A stretch of 64,000 nt of DNA, taken from NCBI RefSeq assembly GCF_000621865.1, contig NZ_JHXE01000015.1, positions 78,429-142,428 on the forward strand, in the 5' to 3' direction. How positions within the stretch are numbered: position 1 is the stretch's first letter; each line of letters opens with the position of its first letter. Positions 36,733-46,452 of the stretch are shown piece after piece. The notes beneath the pieces were generated by a model, which saw only the letters and a program-made list of their open reading frames with translations, searched no databases and was not told where the DNA came from. The DNA is from Pseudobutyrivibrio sp. MD2005. Its GTDB lineage: Bacteria > Bacillota > Clostridia > Lachnospirales > Lachnospiraceae. The position numbers and the translations under genes were made by a program.

Positions 36733-36905
36733 TAGGATTTAGGTGCCCTAGGTTATTGTTTTTATAATGCATGGGTGAAAAGGGAATCTGGTGAGAATCC
36801 AGAACGAAGCCGTCACTGTGTTAGGGAGTGCATTTTTGTATCACTGAGTTAAATTGGGAAGAAAAGATGCATGTTGATCGAAGTCAGGAGACCTGCCTAT
36901 TTCTT
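36733..36905 (+). promoter_or_regulatory. Cobalamin riboswitch
   Basis: Adenosylcobalamin-type aptamer. The conserved pieces occur in order: AGGTGCC, GGGTGAAAAGGGAAT, GGTGAGAATCC, GCCGTCACTGT, CACTGAG, GGGAAG, and GTCAGGAGACCTGCCT at 36883-36898. It precedes the terminator at 36991 and the chelatase gene. Binding of cobalamin would be expected to stop expression of the import and synthesis genes. Confidence 0.95.
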
Positions 36906-36990
36906 GTAATTTTGATTTGCGGAACTCGAATCATTATTATTATGAAGCAAAGGGAGCCTTATGACTCCTCAAGTTTTGTGATTGATTTTG

Positions 36991-37016
36991 AGACTGCTGT
37001 AATGGCAGTCTTTTTG
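36991..37016 (+). terminator. Intrinsic terminator of the cobalamin riboswitch
   Basis: AGACTGC (36991-36997) pairs with GCAGTCT (37005-37011), followed by a T run, 40 nt ahead of the chelatase start. It is likely the regulated terminator. Confidence 0.8.
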
Positions 37017-37055
37017 TTTGACAAATCAAAAAATAAATCACATAGGAGGATTAGG

Positions 37056-38651
37056 ATGAAAAAGAAGTTAGTTAGCAAGCTGGCCCTTTTACTAGGATTC
37101 GCATTAGTATTTTCTGCATGTGGAAACAAGGCAGAAGATAATGCTGCTCCAGCAGAAGAGACAGTGGAGACAGTTGAGGAGGTAGATGATCAAGTGGCAG
37201 CAGATAATGTAGCAGCTTTGATTGATGCAATCTACGTACAGGAACGCACTGATAAGACTGATGAGCAGTGTGCTGAAGCAAAAGAAGCATGGGATGCTCT
37301 TACAGATGCACAGAAGGAATTAGTTGAAGGTGAGTATGCAGATCCAGATTATTTTGGACGTGATACAGGCGATGCTACAAAGGATGATCCATTAAATCAG
37401 GATGATATTGGCGAGAATGAAATTCTTGTTGTAAGCTTTGGTACATCATTTAATGACAGTCGTGTAGCTGATATCGGCGGTGTTGAAAAGGCAATCGCTG
37501 CAGCATATCCAGACTGGTCAGTAAGACGTGCATTTACAGCACAGATTATTATCAATCATATTCAGGCTCGTGATAACGAGAAGATTGATAATGTGGAGCA
37601 GGCTCTTGATAGAGCTGTTTCAAACGGGGTGAAAAATTTGGTAGTACAGCCAACACATTTAATGCATGGTGCAGAATATGATGAGTTGACTGCAACAGTT
37701 GAAAAATATGCAGATAAGTTTGATTCTGTAAAGATCGCTGAGCCATTATTAGGTGAGGTAGGAGCAGATGCTAGTGCAGTAAACAACGATAAAGAAACAG
37801 TTGCAAAGGCTATTACAGCAGAGGCAGTTTCTGAGACTGAGTATGACACATTAGAGGATGCAGAGGCTGATTCAACAGCATTTGTATTTATGGGTCATGG
37901 TACAAGCCATACTGCAAAGGTTACATACAGCCAGATGCAGACACAGATGGATAAGCTTGGCTACAAGAATGTATTTATTGGTACAGTAGAAGGTGAGCCA
38001 GAGGAGACATCTGCAGAAAACATTATTGCTGCAGTAAAGGATGCTGGTTATAAGAAAGTAGTTCTTCGTCCACTTATGGTTGTTGCTGGTGATCATGCTA
38101 ACAACGATATGGCAGGTGATGATGAGGATTCTTGGAAGTCACTCTTTAAAGCAGATGGTTCTTTTGAATCTGTAGAGTGCCAGATTGCTGGTCTTGGAGA
38201 GATTGCTGATGTTCAGGCTATTTATGTAGCTCATACATCAGAGGCTACAGGTGTTGAGCCAAAAGAGGCAGCAAGCACAGATGACCTCAAGGATGGCACA
38301 TATCTTGCAGATTTCACAACAGATAGCAGTATGTTTCATGTAAACGAAGCACTTGATGGCAAGGGCGAGCTTACTGTAAAGAATGGCAAGATGACAATTC
38401 ATGTATCACTTGTATCAAAGAAGATTGTAAACCTTTATCTAGGAACAGCAGCTGATGCTGAAAAGGATGAGGCTAATTGGTTAAAGCCTACAGAGGATGA
38501 GGTTACATATTCTGATGGAACAAAGGAAACTGTATATGGTTTTGATGTTCCTGTTGAAGCATTAGGTAAGGACTTTGATTTAGCAATTCTTGGAGAAAAG
38601 GGTACATGGTACGATCACAAGGTATCAGTATCTAATCCAGAAGAGAAATAA
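37056..38651 (+). CDS. cbiK: Secreted lipoprotein cobaltochelatase CbiK with accessory domain
   Basis: A 531-residue lipoprotein: signal peptide and lipobox 'LVFSACGNK', then a helical segment (~50-95, 'AKEAWDALTDAQKELV'). The CbiK chelatase domain (~125-400) has metal/tetrapyrrole histidines in 'FMGHGTSHTAKV' and 'VVAGDHANNDM'. The last ~110 residues ('DGTYLADFT...') form a separate beta domain resembling the N-terminal part of the next protein. CbiK inserts Co(II) into sirohydrochlorin. The frame is open to 36828, but that reads through the riboswitch; AGGAGG fits ATG 37056. Export suggests a role at the cell surface, as in periplasmic CbiK of Desulfovibrio. Confidence 0.9.
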   Translation: MKKKLVSKLALLLGFALVFSACGNKAEDNAAPAEETVETVEEVDDQVAADNVAALIDAIYVQERTDKTDEQCAEAKEAWDALTDAQKELVEGEYADPDYFGRDTGDATKDDPLNQDDIGENEILVVSFGTSFNDSRVADIGGVEKAIAAAYPDWSVRRAFTAQIIINHIQARDNEKIDNVEQALDRAVSNGVKNLVVQPTHLMHGAEYDELTATVEKYADKFDSVKIAEPLLGEVGADASAVNNDKETVAKAITAEAVSETEYDTLEDAEADSTAFVFMGHGTSHTAKVTYSQMQTQMDKLGYKNVFIGTVEGEPEETSAENIIAAVKDAGYKKVVLRPLMVVAGDHANNDMAGDDEDSWKSLFKADGSFESVECQIAGLGEIADVQAIYVAHTSEATGVEPKEAASTDDLKDGTYLADFTTDSSMFHVNEALDGKGELTVKNGKMTIHVSLVSKKIVNLYLGTAADAEKDEANWLKPTEDEVTYSDGTKETVYGFDVPVEALGKDFDLAILGEKGTWYDHKVSVSNPEEK

Positions 38652-38660
38652 TAAAACAAA

Positions 38661-40193
38661 ATGAAAAAAATGTTATTTTTTGCTGCAGCGCTGGCTATTG
38701 TACTATCAGCCTGCAGCTTTTTTAATAAAGAAGATAGTACAGATAAAATTGAATATGGTACATACAGCTGTGATGTGCTGTTGACTGGTGGAAGTGGTAA
38801 GGCTACAGTGGAATCACCGGCAGAAGTAGTAGTGGCTGAAGGAGGAATGACAGTTAGGCTGGTTTGGTCTAGCTCTAATTATGATTATATGCTTGTGGAT
38901 GACACAAGATATGATAACGAGGCTGGGGTTGATGATAATTCCGTATTTACGATACCATTTTCCCAGTTTGATACTCCATGTGCTGTTATTGGCGATACAA
39001 CAGCTATGAGTCAACCTCATGAAATAGAATACGAAATTACGGTATATTCGCCAGGAACCAGTGCTGAAGAACAGGATGTAAAAGCTGATTCTACTTCTTC
39101 ATCAACAGAAGGTGATACTAAAGTATCTCTTGGAAATTTGAAATTTGAGAGCAATTATCCGCTGGAATATGCAAAGGAATATTCTGTGGATTTTTATATA
39201 GATGACACCAATAATAAATATGCGTTTATCACAATAGGAAGCACAAGTGATAAACAGTATTTTTTACGTCCTGTTTCAGAAGGTGCAAAAAAGCCAGATG
39301 GGATTTCAGATAATATCGTTTACCTGGCAGATGTGGAGCACACATATCTTGTGTCAACATCTGTAATGGATATGGTAAGCAAAATAGGGGCAATTGATAA
39401 TATTACATTATCAGGAACAAAAGCTAAGGATTGGGATATTGCTGAGGCTAAAAAGCTGATGAAGGCAGGTAAGATTTCCTACGCCGGAAAGTATTCTGCT
39501 CCAGACTATGAATTACTTTTGGCATCAGGCTGCGACTTTGCAATTGAAAACACAATGATATATCACAATCCAGAGGTGAAGGAAAAGCTTGAAGAGGTAG
39601 GCATACCTGTGATGGTAGAGCGCTCAAGCTACGAGACAAATCCTCTTGGAAGATTAGAATGGATAAAGCTATATGGCATTCTTTACGGAAAAGAAAAAGA
39701 GGCCTGCAAGATTTTTGATAATCAGGTTGAAAGAGTAAGTTCAATAGGAAAGCTTGAAGGCACTGGAAAAAAAGTGGCATTTTTCTCCATTAACTCTAAT
39801 GGTCAGATTGTAGTTAGAAAGCCAAATGACTATATTGCTTCAATGATAGGAATGGCAGGTGCAAGCTATGTGCCGGATGATATAGCACCTAGTGAAGAAA
39901 ATGCTATTTCTACTATGAAGATTACTACAGAGGATTTTTATATCAGAGCAGTAGATGCGGATATATTGATATACAACAGTACTATAGAAGGTGAAATTGG
40001 CTCAGTGGAGGAGCTGATAAAAGAAGAATCAACCCTTGCAGATTTTAAGGCTGTGAGAGATAAAAAAGTATATTGTTTGAGGGAAGGTTATTTCCAAAAG
40101 AGTACAAATGTGGCAGAATTTATAGAGGAGCTAAATCAAATATTAAATGGCTCTTTTGAAGAGGGAGATTGTTTCATAGAGCTTAGGGAGTGA
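38661..40193 (+). CDS. ABC transporter substrate-binding lipoprotein (BtuF/FepB type)
   Basis: A 510-residue lipoprotein with lipobox 'AIVLSACSFF' (~12-21). Residues ~30-135 are a beta-rich domain ('YGTYSCDVLLTGG', 'YDYMLVDDTRYD') related to the C-terminal domain of the chelatase. Residues ~215-505 are a class III periplasmic-binding fold ('TYLVSTSVMDMVSKIGAID', 'DYELLLASGCDFAIE'). Under the cobalamin riboswitch the ligand is most likely a corrinoid or a cobalt-tetrapyrrole, but heme or a siderophore cannot be excluded. The ribosome site is weak. It starts 9 nt after cbiK. Confidence 0.85.
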   Translation: MKKMLFFAAALAIVLSACSFFNKEDSTDKIEYGTYSCDVLLTGGSGKATVESPAEVVVAEGGMTVRLVWSSSNYDYMLVDDTRYDNEAGVDDNSVFTIPFSQFDTPCAVIGDTTAMSQPHEIEYEITVYSPGTSAEEQDVKADSTSSSTEGDTKVSLGNLKFESNYPLEYAKEYSVDFYIDDTNNKYAFITIGSTSDKQYFLRPVSEGAKKPDGISDNIVYLADVEHTYLVSTSVMDMVSKIGAIDNITLSGTKAKDWDIAEAKKLMKAGKISYAGKYSAPDYELLLASGCDFAIENTMIYHNPEVKEKLEEVGIPVMVERSSYETNPLGRLEWIKLYGILYGKEKEACKIFDNQVERVSSIGKLEGTGKKVAFFSINSNGQIVVRKPNDYIASMIGMAGASYVPDDIAPSEENAISTMKITTEDFYIRAVDADILIYNSTIEGEIGSVEELIKEESTLADFKAVRDKKVYCLREGYFQKSTNVAEFIEELNQILNGSFEEGDCFIELRE

Positions 40194-40197
40194 AAAA

Positions 40198-41214
40198 ATG
40201 GTTTCGAGCGCAAGAAGAAATAGAATATGTTTTTGTGTGATGCTTATAGTCCTGGTGGCATGTTTCTTTTTTGGAATGGCTGTGGGAAGTGCAGATATTT
40301 CAGTGAAAGATATTTTTATGTCTCTATTAAATCCAGGTGATGTTTACATGGGAAGAATCATCTTGTCTATAAGATTACCAAGAATCATTGCAGCTATCAT
40401 TTTAGGTGGAGCATTATCAGTATCAGGATTTTTACTACAAATCTTTTTTGGTAATCCAATAGCTGGACCTTATGTTTTAGGAATATCTTCTTCCGCAAAA
40501 CTATTTGTAGCAATTTCCATGGTATTTCTACTTGGAAATGGTGTAGTAATAAGCTCTATTGTTATGGTTGTCTCAGCATTTGTTGGCTCATTGCTTGCAA
40601 TGGGGGTGGTAATGCTTTTATCTCAAAAGGTTAAGAATATGTCATTACTTGTAGTATGCGGCGTAATGATAGGCTATATCTGTTCTGCAATCACTGAGTT
40701 TGTAGTTACATTTGCTGATGACACAAATATCGTTAATCTTCACAATTGGTCATTAGGCAGCTTTTCGGGAATTAGTTTTGAGCATGTCTTTGTATCACTT
40801 GTTATAGTTCTTGTCACTATCGTAATTACGTTTCTTATGTCAAAGCCAATCGGAGCTTTTCAACTTGGCGAAAACTATGCCAGAAATATGGGCGTTAATA
40901 TCAAACGTATCAGAGTTATTCTGATTTTGTTATCAAGTATTTTATCTGCAACAGTGACAGCTTTTGCAGGTCCTATATCATTTGTTGGAATAGCAGTTCC
41001 ACATATCATGCGAAGCCTTATGAAAACTGCTAAGCCAATTGTTATGATACCAGCTTGTTTTCTGGGGGGAGCTATCATTACATTGTTATGCGATTGCATA
41101 GCCCGTACAGCATTTGCTCCAACAGAAATCAGTATTAGTGCAGTTACTTCTGTATTTCTTGCTCCAGTCGTAATTTATCTATTGGTGGCAAGAAGGGAGG
41201 TATCACGTGGATAA
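40198..41214 (+). CDS. ABC transporter permease, BtuC/FecCD family
   Basis: A 338-residue permease with about ten membrane helices. Typical stretches are 'RLPRIIAAIILGGALSVSGF' (~58-77), 'NPIAGPYVLGISS' and the coupling region 'GPISFVGIAVPHIMRSL' (~261-277). It should form a homodimer channel with the ATPase encoded next. GGGAG precedes the ATG, 4 nt after the binding-protein gene. Confidence 0.93.
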   Translation: MVSSARRNRICFCVMLIVLVACFFFGMAVGSADISVKDIFMSLLNPGDVYMGRIILSIRLPRIIAAIILGGALSVSGFLLQIFFGNPIAGPYVLGISSSAKLFVAISMVFLLGNGVVISSIVMVVSAFVGSLLAMGVVMLLSQKVKNMSLLVVCGVMIGYICSAITEFVVTFADDTNIVNLHNWSLGSFSGISFEHVFVSLVIVLVTIVITFLMSKPIGAFQLGENYARNMGVNIKRIRVILILLSSILSATVTAFAGPISFVGIAVPHIMRSLMKTAKPIVMIPACFLGGAIITLLCDCIARTAFAPTEISISAVTSVFLAPVVIYLLVARREVSRG

Positions 41215-42001
41215 TAGTGTTTCCTTAGACAATTTAAAAGTAGGATATGGCAAAAACACTGTGGTACTACAGGATGTGAATCTTTCTATAGCTCCAGGTG
41301 AAATCGTGTGCCTTATCGGAGCTAATGGAGCAGGAAAATCCACCGTCTTAAAGACCATTGTAGGTCAGTTGAAAAAGATGGGTGGAAGGGTGTTTGTTAA
41401 TGGTGAAGATGAAAGTGATATGTCTGAAGCTGATGTGGCAAAAGCTATATCAATGGTGATGACAGAACGAATTCATCCTGAGCTTATGACATGCTTTGAT
41501 GTGGTGGCTACAGGCCGATACCCATACACAGGTCGCATGGGCTTACTGGAAGAAAAGGATATAACAGCTGTTAATAACGCCATAGATTTGGTTGGAGCGG
41601 CTGAAATAGCGGCAAAGGATTTTTCAAAAATCAGTGATGGTCAAAGACAGCGTATTATGCTGGCGAGAGCTATTTGTCAGGAGACAGGCATAATGGTCCT
41701 GGATGAGCCTACATCATTTTTGGATTTACAATATAAGCTGGATATTTTAAGAGTAATAAAAAAGATGGCAAAGGAAAAACACATTGCCATTTTGATGTCT
41801 ATACATGAGTTGGAGTTTGTTCCTGCAATTGCAGATAAGGTTGTAGGAGTTTCGAAAGATAAGGTTTTTGTGACAGGAACGCCAAAGGAAGTCATCACAG
41901 GAGCCAATCTTGAAGTAATGTATAAAATGGAGTCAGGCACAGGAAGCGTATTGTGTGAAGGTCTGTGGAATTACGCAAACTCACTTACGAGGTTGATTTA
42001 A
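41207..42001 (+). CDS. ABC transporter ATPase, BtuD/FecE family
   Basis: A 264-residue nucleotide-binding subunit. Walker A is 'GANGAGKST' (~38-46), the Q-loop region '[12 protein letters not shown]', the signature '[16 protein letters not shown]' (~143-158) and Walker B '[12 protein letters not shown]' (~163-174). It starts at GTG 41207 with GGGAGG 6 nt upstream and overlaps the permease by 8 nt. It powers uptake through the permease. Confidence 0.94.
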   Translation: MDNSVSLDNLKVGYGKNTVVLQDVNLSIAPGEIVCLIGANGAGKSTVLKTIVGQLKKMGGRVFVNGEDESDMSEADVAKAISMVMTERIHPELMTCFDVVATGRYPYTGRMGLLEEKDITAVNNAIDLVGAAEIAAKDFSKISDGQRQRIMLARAICQETGIMVLDEPTSFLDLQYKLDILRVIKKMAKEKHIAILMSIHELEFVPAIADKVVGVSKDKVFVTGTPKEVITGANLEVMYKMESGTGSVLCEGLWNYANSLTRLI

Positions 42002-43476
42002 TGGCTAAAGTAATTATGGTACAGGGCACAATGTCCAATGTAGGCAAGAGTCTAATTGTTGGTGGATTGTGCAGAATATTTAAACAGGATGGATATAAGG
42101 TTGCGCCTTTTAAATCGCAGAATATGGCACTCAATTCTTTTGTTACAGATGAGGGGCTTGAGATGGGCAGGGCTCAGGTAATGCAGGCGGAGTGTGCCGG
42201 AGTAAAGCCAAGTGTATACATGAATCCAATCCTTTTAAAGCCAACAGATGATGTGGGTTCGCAGGTTATTGTTAATGGCGAAGTTATCGGCAATATGAAG
42301 GCCAGAGAGTATTTTGCCTACAAGAAGAATCTTGTGGGAGATATAAAGGAGGCCTTTAATAAGCTTGCTGAATGGGCAGATGTGATTGTGATTGAGGGAG
42401 CAGGCAGTCCAGCAGAAATCAATCTTAAGGCTGATGATATTGTAAACATGGGAATGGCAAAGCTGGTAGATGCACCTGTGTTACTGGTTGGAGATATTGA
42501 TAGAGGCGGTGTATTTGCTCAGCTGTTAGGTACACTTGAATTATTAGAAGAAGACGAAAGAGCTCGTGTAAAGGGGCTTATTATTAATAAATTTAGAGGC
42601 GATAAGAGCTTGCTGGATTCAGGTATTGATATGCTTGAGGAAAAAGGAAATGTTCCTGTTATTGGAACCATTCCATATGTAAAGCTCATGATTGATGATG
42701 AAGATAGCTTAAGTGAAAGATTAGATAATAGAGACACTGATAGCCAGGCTAACGTAATTGATATTGCGGTTATTCGCCTTCCGAAGATATCTAATTTCAC
42801 AGATGTTGCTCCGTTTGAGAGCATAGAAGGCGTGAATGTAAGATTTATTACATCGCCTTATGAGCTTGATTGTGCAGACATTGTAATTTTGCCTGGAAGT
42901 AAAAATACAATTTCTGATATGCGTTGGATGGTTGAATCCGGAATGGCTGCAAAAGTTAAATCTTTTGCTAAGAAGGGACCGGTAGTTGGTATCTGCGGTG
43001 GGTTCCAGATGTTAGGAGAGTCTATCTATGATCCAAATAAGGTAGAGTCAGAAAAAGCTAGACACATAAGTGGATTGGGGCTTCTTCCAATGAAAACGAC
43101 ACTGATGAATGAGAAACACAGAAGTCAGACTACAGGAAAGTTTGAAAATATGTCTGATGTGTTTTCAAGCCTTTCGGGAGAGGAGTTTATAGGATATGAG
43201 ATTCATAATGGCGCCTCTACTGTAAATGGCAAAGAAGTGAGAGCAATCCAAAATGATAATGTGTTTGGAACTTATGTCCACGGAGTATTTGACAATGGAG
43301 ATTTGGCATTAAAGCTGGTGAAGGCTATAGCAGACAAAAAAGGAGTCAATCTATTTGATAATCTAAAGATGGATTACATGGCCATGAAGGAATCCGAGTA
43401 TGACAAGCTGGCTGAAGCAGTACGTAACAACATTGATATGGATATGATTTATGGCATATTGCAGGATGAACAATGA
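42001..43476 (+). CDS. cbiP: Cobyric acid synthase
   Basis: Amidates the b, d, e and g side chains of adenosylcobyrinate diamide using glutamine and ATP. It has 491 residues. The N-terminal dethiobiotin-synthetase-like P-loop domain has '[18 protein letters not shown]' (~5-22). The C-terminal glutamine amidotransferase domain has the nucleophile in '[12 protein letters not shown]' (~325-336) and the His in 'YVHGVF'. The ATG shares its A with the stop of the ATPase gene. The longer frame from 41965 is rejected. Confidence 0.95.
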   Translation: MAKVIMVQGTMSNVGKSLIVGGLCRIFKQDGYKVAPFKSQNMALNSFVTDEGLEMGRAQVMQAECAGVKPSVYMNPILLKPTDDVGSQVIVNGEVIGNMKAREYFAYKKNLVGDIKEAFNKLAEWADVIVIEGAGSPAEINLKADDIVNMGMAKLVDAPVLLVGDIDRGGVFAQLLGTLELLEEDERARVKGLIINKFRGDKSLLDSGIDMLEEKGNVPVIGTIPYVKLMIDDEDSLSERLDNRDTDSQANVIDIAVIRLPKISNFTDVAPFESIEGVNVRFITSPYELDCADIVILPGSKNTISDMRWMVESGMAAKVKSFAKKGPVVGICGGFQMLGESIYDPNKVESEKARHISGLGLLPMKTTLMNEKHRSQTTGKFENMSDVFSSLSGEEFIGYEIHNGASTVNGKEVRAIQNDNVFGTYVHGVFDNGDLALKLVKAIADKKGVNLFDNLKMDYMAMKESEYDKLAEAVRNNIDMDMIYGILQDEQ

Positions 43477-44099
43477 ATATAGAATATGTTTTACCAAATG
43501 AAATAGAAAAAAGAAGTTTTGAAATAATAGGGCAGGAACTGTCACAAATGGGAATTACATTAGACAAAGAGCAGGAGCCGGTTACTAAGCGTGTAATTCA
43601 CACAAGTGCTGATTTTGATTATGCAAGTACCATGTGTTATTCAGATGGTGCAATAGCAAAAGCAAAGGAACTTATCAAATCCGGTGCACATATTGTGACT
43701 GACACAAATATGGCATTATCTGGAATTAATAAAAAGCGCCTTGCCACTTATGGCGGACAGGTACACTGCTTTATGGCAGATGAGGATGTGGCATCAGAAG
43801 CCAAAGCAAGACAGGTTACCAGGGCTACAGTTTCTATGGAAAGGGCTGCTGCGTTAAATATGCCGGTTATTTTTGCTATTGGTAATGCACCAACAGCTTT
43901 AATCTCTCTTTATGAAATGATGGAAGAAGGCAAGTTTACACCAGAATTTGTAATAGGGGTGCCTGTTGGTTTTGTAAATGTAGAAGCAGCCAAGGAGCTG
44001 TTTTTGAATTCAGATGTACCTTATATCATTAATAGAGGTCGTAAGGGTGGTAGTAACATAGCTGCCGCTATCGTAAATGCGTTAATCTATAATATCTAA
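43473..44099 (+). CDS. cbiC: Cobalt-precorrin-8 methylmutase
   Basis: Moves the C-11 methyl to C-12 to give cobyrinate. It has 208 residues. The active-site histidine and neighbours are in '[15 protein letters not shown]' (~40-54), with '[11 protein letters not shown]' and 'GNAPTAL' further on. It starts on ATGA overlapping the cbiP stop. The next gene, cbiD, is 11 nt away. Confidence 0.95.
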   Translation: MNIEYVLPNEIEKRSFEIIGQELSQMGITLDKEQEPVTKRVIHTSADFDYASTMCYSDGAIAKAKELIKSGAHIVTDTNMALSGINKKRLATYGGQVHCFMADEDVASEAKARQVTRATVSMERAAALNMPVIFAIGNAPTALISLYEMMEEGKFTPEFVIGVPVGFVNVEAAKELFLNSDVPYIINRGRKGGSNIAAAIVNALIYNI

Positions 44100-44110
44100 G
44101 GGAGGCTTAT

Positions 44111-45199
44111 ATGAAAAAAGGCTTCACCACAGGCAGTTGTGCGGCAGCCGCAGCAAAAGCGGCAACTTATATGCTATTGTCTGGAATTGAAAAGCTAAAT
44201 ATTGAAATAGAGACTCCTGCCGGGGTTATGTTTAATGCAAAAATCGTAGATATCGACAGGCAGGAAAGTAGCGTCAGCTGTGCTGTGATAAAGGATGGAG
44301 GAGACGATCCGGATGTTACAACAGGAAGCCATGTGGTGGCCACAGTTTCTGCACTGGAGTCAAAGGATACAGGAAGGGCTCATATAGTAATTGATGGTGG
44401 AACAGGCGTTGGCAGGGTGACTCTCCCAGGGCTTGATCAGCCTGTGGGCAATGCAGCAATCAATCATGTTCCGAGGGAGATGATTGAAAAGGAAGTGCTT
44501 GAAGTTTGTAGTCTTTTTGATTACTGCGGAAAGCTTACGGTAGAGATATCGGTGCCAGAAGGTGAAGAGCTGGCTGCCCGTACCTTTAATCCTAGACTTG
44601 GAATAGTGGGAGGCATCTCCATTCTTGGCACTACAGGTATAGTAGAGCCTATGAGTGCAAAAGCACTTGTTGATACAATTAAAGTTGAGCTTTCCCAAAA
44701 GAAGGCTTTGGGGAACAAGACTGTATTTGTAACCCCAGGCAACTATGGCTTGAAGTTTATGAAAGACAATTACAACTATGATTTGGATAAAAGTGTAAAG
44801 TGTTCAAACTTCATAGGCGAGACTGTGGACATGGTTTGCAACATGGGCTTTGAATGTATGTGTATCACAGGACATATTGGAAAGCTGGTCAAGGTGGCAG
44901 GTGGTATTATGAATACTCATTCCCACGAAGCAGATTCCCGAATGGAAATCCTAGCCAGTTGTGCCATAAGAGCAGGAGCCGATGCTGATTTGGCTCGAAA
45001 AATACTTGATTGTCTAAATACTGAAGAAGCTCTGCACATTATAGAAGATGCGGGCCTTCTTAAAGCAACAATGGATATAGTTTTAGAAAAGATTCTGTTT
45101 TATCTGGACTTCAGAGCTCAGGAAAGAATCAAGATAGAGTGCATGTTGTATTCCAATGAGTTTGGGTTACTTGCAGTGTCAGAAGGCTTCCCTCTTTAG
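44111..45199 (+). CDS. cbiD: Cobalt-precorrin-5B C1-methyltransferase
   Basis: Methylates C-1 of the corrin ring in the anaerobic pathway. It has 362 residues with 'KKGFTTGSCAAAAAKAA' at the start, 'DGGTGVGRVTLPGL' (~95-108), 'PGNYGLKFM' and 'GHIGKLVKVAGGIMNTHS'. GGGAGG precedes the ATG. The last residues (GFPL and the stop) are encoded by the left repeat of the DUF559 cassette, so the natural C-terminus has been replaced or slightly altered. Confidence 0.95.
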   Translation: MKKGFTTGSCAAAAAKAATYMLLSGIEKLNIEIETPAGVMFNAKIVDIDRQESSVSCAVIKDGGDDPDVTTGSHVVATVSALESKDTGRAHIVIDGGTGVGRVTLPGLDQPVGNAAINHVPREMIEKEVLEVCSLFDYCGKLTVEISVPEGEELAARTFNPRLGIVGGISILGTTGIVEPMSAKALVDTIKVELSQKKALGNKTVFVTPGNYGLKFMKDNYNYDLDKSVKCSNFIGETVDMVCNMGFECMCITGHIGKLVKVAGGIMNTHSHEADSRMEILASCAIRAGADADLARKILDCLNTEEALHIIEDAGLLKATMDIVLEKILFYLDFRAQERIKIECMLYSNEFGLLAVSEGFPL

Positions 45200-45233
45200 G
45201 GGGAAGCTGTCAGCGCAGCTGACTGATGAGGGT
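45185..45233 (+). repeat. Left inverted repeat of the DUF559 cassette
   Basis: A 49-nt unit made of two hairpins, GGCTTCCC...GGGGGAAGC and GTCAGC...GCTGAC, followed by TGATGAGGGT. It matches the complement of the repeat at 45651-45698. It begins inside the last codons of cbiD. Confidence 0.85.
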
Positions 45234-45261
45234 AGGATAATGCCGCAATGAAAGGAATAAT

Positions 45262-45618
45262 ATGCCTAAAATAGACCCTAAATTAAAACAATATTCTAGA
45301 TCACTTAGAAAAGATATGACAAAAGAGGAGAGACATCTTTGGTATGACTTTTTAAAGTCTTATCCTGTTACAATAAAAAGACAAAAAGTGTTTGATAAAT
45401 ATATAGTAGATTTTTATTGTCCTAGTGCAAAAATAGTTATTGAACTTGATGGAAATCAACACTATGAAGCTGAAGGGCATTCCGCTGATTTAGTTAGGGA
45501 TAAATATTTATCTGATTTAGGAATTAAGATACTTAGATATTCAAACTATGATATAAATAATAATTTCATAGTTGTATGTGAAGATATAGATAATAATATA
45601 AAAGCTAGAACAAATTGA
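45262..45618 (+). CDS. DUF559 / Vsr-like PD-(D/E)XK nuclease
   Basis: A 118-residue protein of the DUF559 family, a small relative of Vsr-type endonucleases. Typical pieces are 'LRKDMTKEERHLWYDFLKSY' (~14-33), the PD-(D/E)XK core 'KYIVDFYCPSAKIVIELDGN' (~52-71, Asp and Glu-x-Asp) and 'LSDLGIKILRYSNYDI'. It is more AT-rich than the flanking cobalamin genes. It sits between cbiD and cbiF inside a pair of inverted two-hairpin repeats, which suggests an inserted cassette. The biological role of the family is not established; a part in repeat mobility is inference. Confidence 0.88.
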   Translation: MPKIDPKLKQYSRSLRKDMTKEERHLWYDFLKSYPVTIKRQKVFDKYIVDFYCPSAKIVIELDGNQHYEAEGHSADLVRDKYLSDLGIKILRYSNYDINNNFIVVCEDIDNNIKARTN

Positions 45619-45630
45619 GAGGATTATTAT

Positions 45631-46452
45631 ATGCAAAACAGTTTTGATACACCCTCATCAGTCACCTATGGTGACAGCTTCTCCCAGAGGGAGAAGCCGC
45701 TTGTTTATTTCGTTGGAGCCGGCTGTGGTGCAGCCGATTTAATTACAGTAAGAGGTATGCGATTGTTGCAGCATGCAGATGTGATTGTATATGCAGGCTC
45801 GCTTGTAAATCCAGAGCTTTTGGATTATGCAAAGAGAGGCTGTGAGGTATACAACAGTGCAGTTATGACACTGGAGGAAGTAATGATTGTAATGATTGCA
45901 GCAGCCAAGGCTGGCAAAATGGTAGTAAGGCTTCACACAGGCGAGCCAAGCATTTATGGCGCTGTTCAAGAGCAGATGCTGATATTGGATGAAAATGGCA
46001 TACCATATGAAAGCTGCCCTGGCGTTAGTGCCTGCTTTGGTGCAGCAGCAAGTCTGAATTTAGAATATACATTGCCTGATGTAAGTCAGACATTAATTAT
46101 CACAAGAATGGCAGGCCGCACAGCTGTGCCGGAGAAGGAATCCATCGAGCGACTTGCAGCACATAATGCATCCATGGCCATCTACCTTAGCAGTGGAATG
46201 ATGGAAAAATTATCACGAGCATTGACGAATGGTGGATATTCAAAAGATACTCCAGCTGCAATTGTTTATAAAGCCACATGGCCAGATGAACAAAAATATA
46301 TTTGCACAGTTGGAACCCTTGCGCAAACTGCAATGGAGCACGGAATCAAGAATTTGGCAGTTGTTTTAGTGGGAAATGTGATTTCTAAATCAGGTTTCTC
46401 TCTATCAAAGCTATATGACCCTGAATTTGAAACAGGCTATAGAAAGATATGA
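45631..46452 (+). CDS. cbiF: Cobalt-precorrin-4 C11-methyltransferase
   Basis: SAM-dependent tetrapyrrole methylase, 273 residues. The family motifs are 'YFVGAGCGAADLITVRGMRL' (~26-45), 'ADVIVYAGSLVNPELL', 'RLHTGEPSIYGAVQEQ' (~105-120) and 'CPGVSACFGAAASL'. Residues ~7-23 are encoded by the right repeat of the DUF559 cassette, so the enzyme has a ~20-residue non-native N-terminal tail; the true homology begins at about 'PLVYFVG'. The start ATG and AGAGGA site lie in cassette DNA. It overlaps cbiG by 4 nt. Confidence 0.94.
   Translation: MQNSFDTPSSVTYGDSFSQREKPLVYFVGAGCGAADLITVRGMRLLQHADVIVYAGSLVNPELLDYAKRGCEVYNSAVMTLEEVMIVMIAAAKAGKMVVRLHTGEPSIYGAVQEQMLILDENGIPYESCPGVSACFGAAASLNLEYTLPDVSQTLIITRMAGRTAVPEKESIERLAAHNASMAIYLSSGMMEKLSRALTNGGYSKDTPAAIVYKATWPDEQKYICTVGTLAQTAMEHGIKNLAVVLVGNVISKSGFSLSKLYDPEFETGYRKI
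45651..45698 (-). repeat. Right inverted repeat of the DUF559 cassette, inside cbiF
   Basis: Complement of the left copy: ACCCTCATCA, then GTCACC...GGTGAC, then GCTTCTCCC...GGGAGAAGCC. The middle stem is GTCACC/GGTGAC here against GTCAGC/GCTGAC on the left, a paired change. It is read as coding sequence by cbiF. Confidence 0.85.

Noticed and set aside
36828..37055. An upstream extension of the chelatase reading frame
   Set aside because: It reads through the cobalamin riboswitch and terminator; AGGAGG and the signal peptide place the start at 37056.
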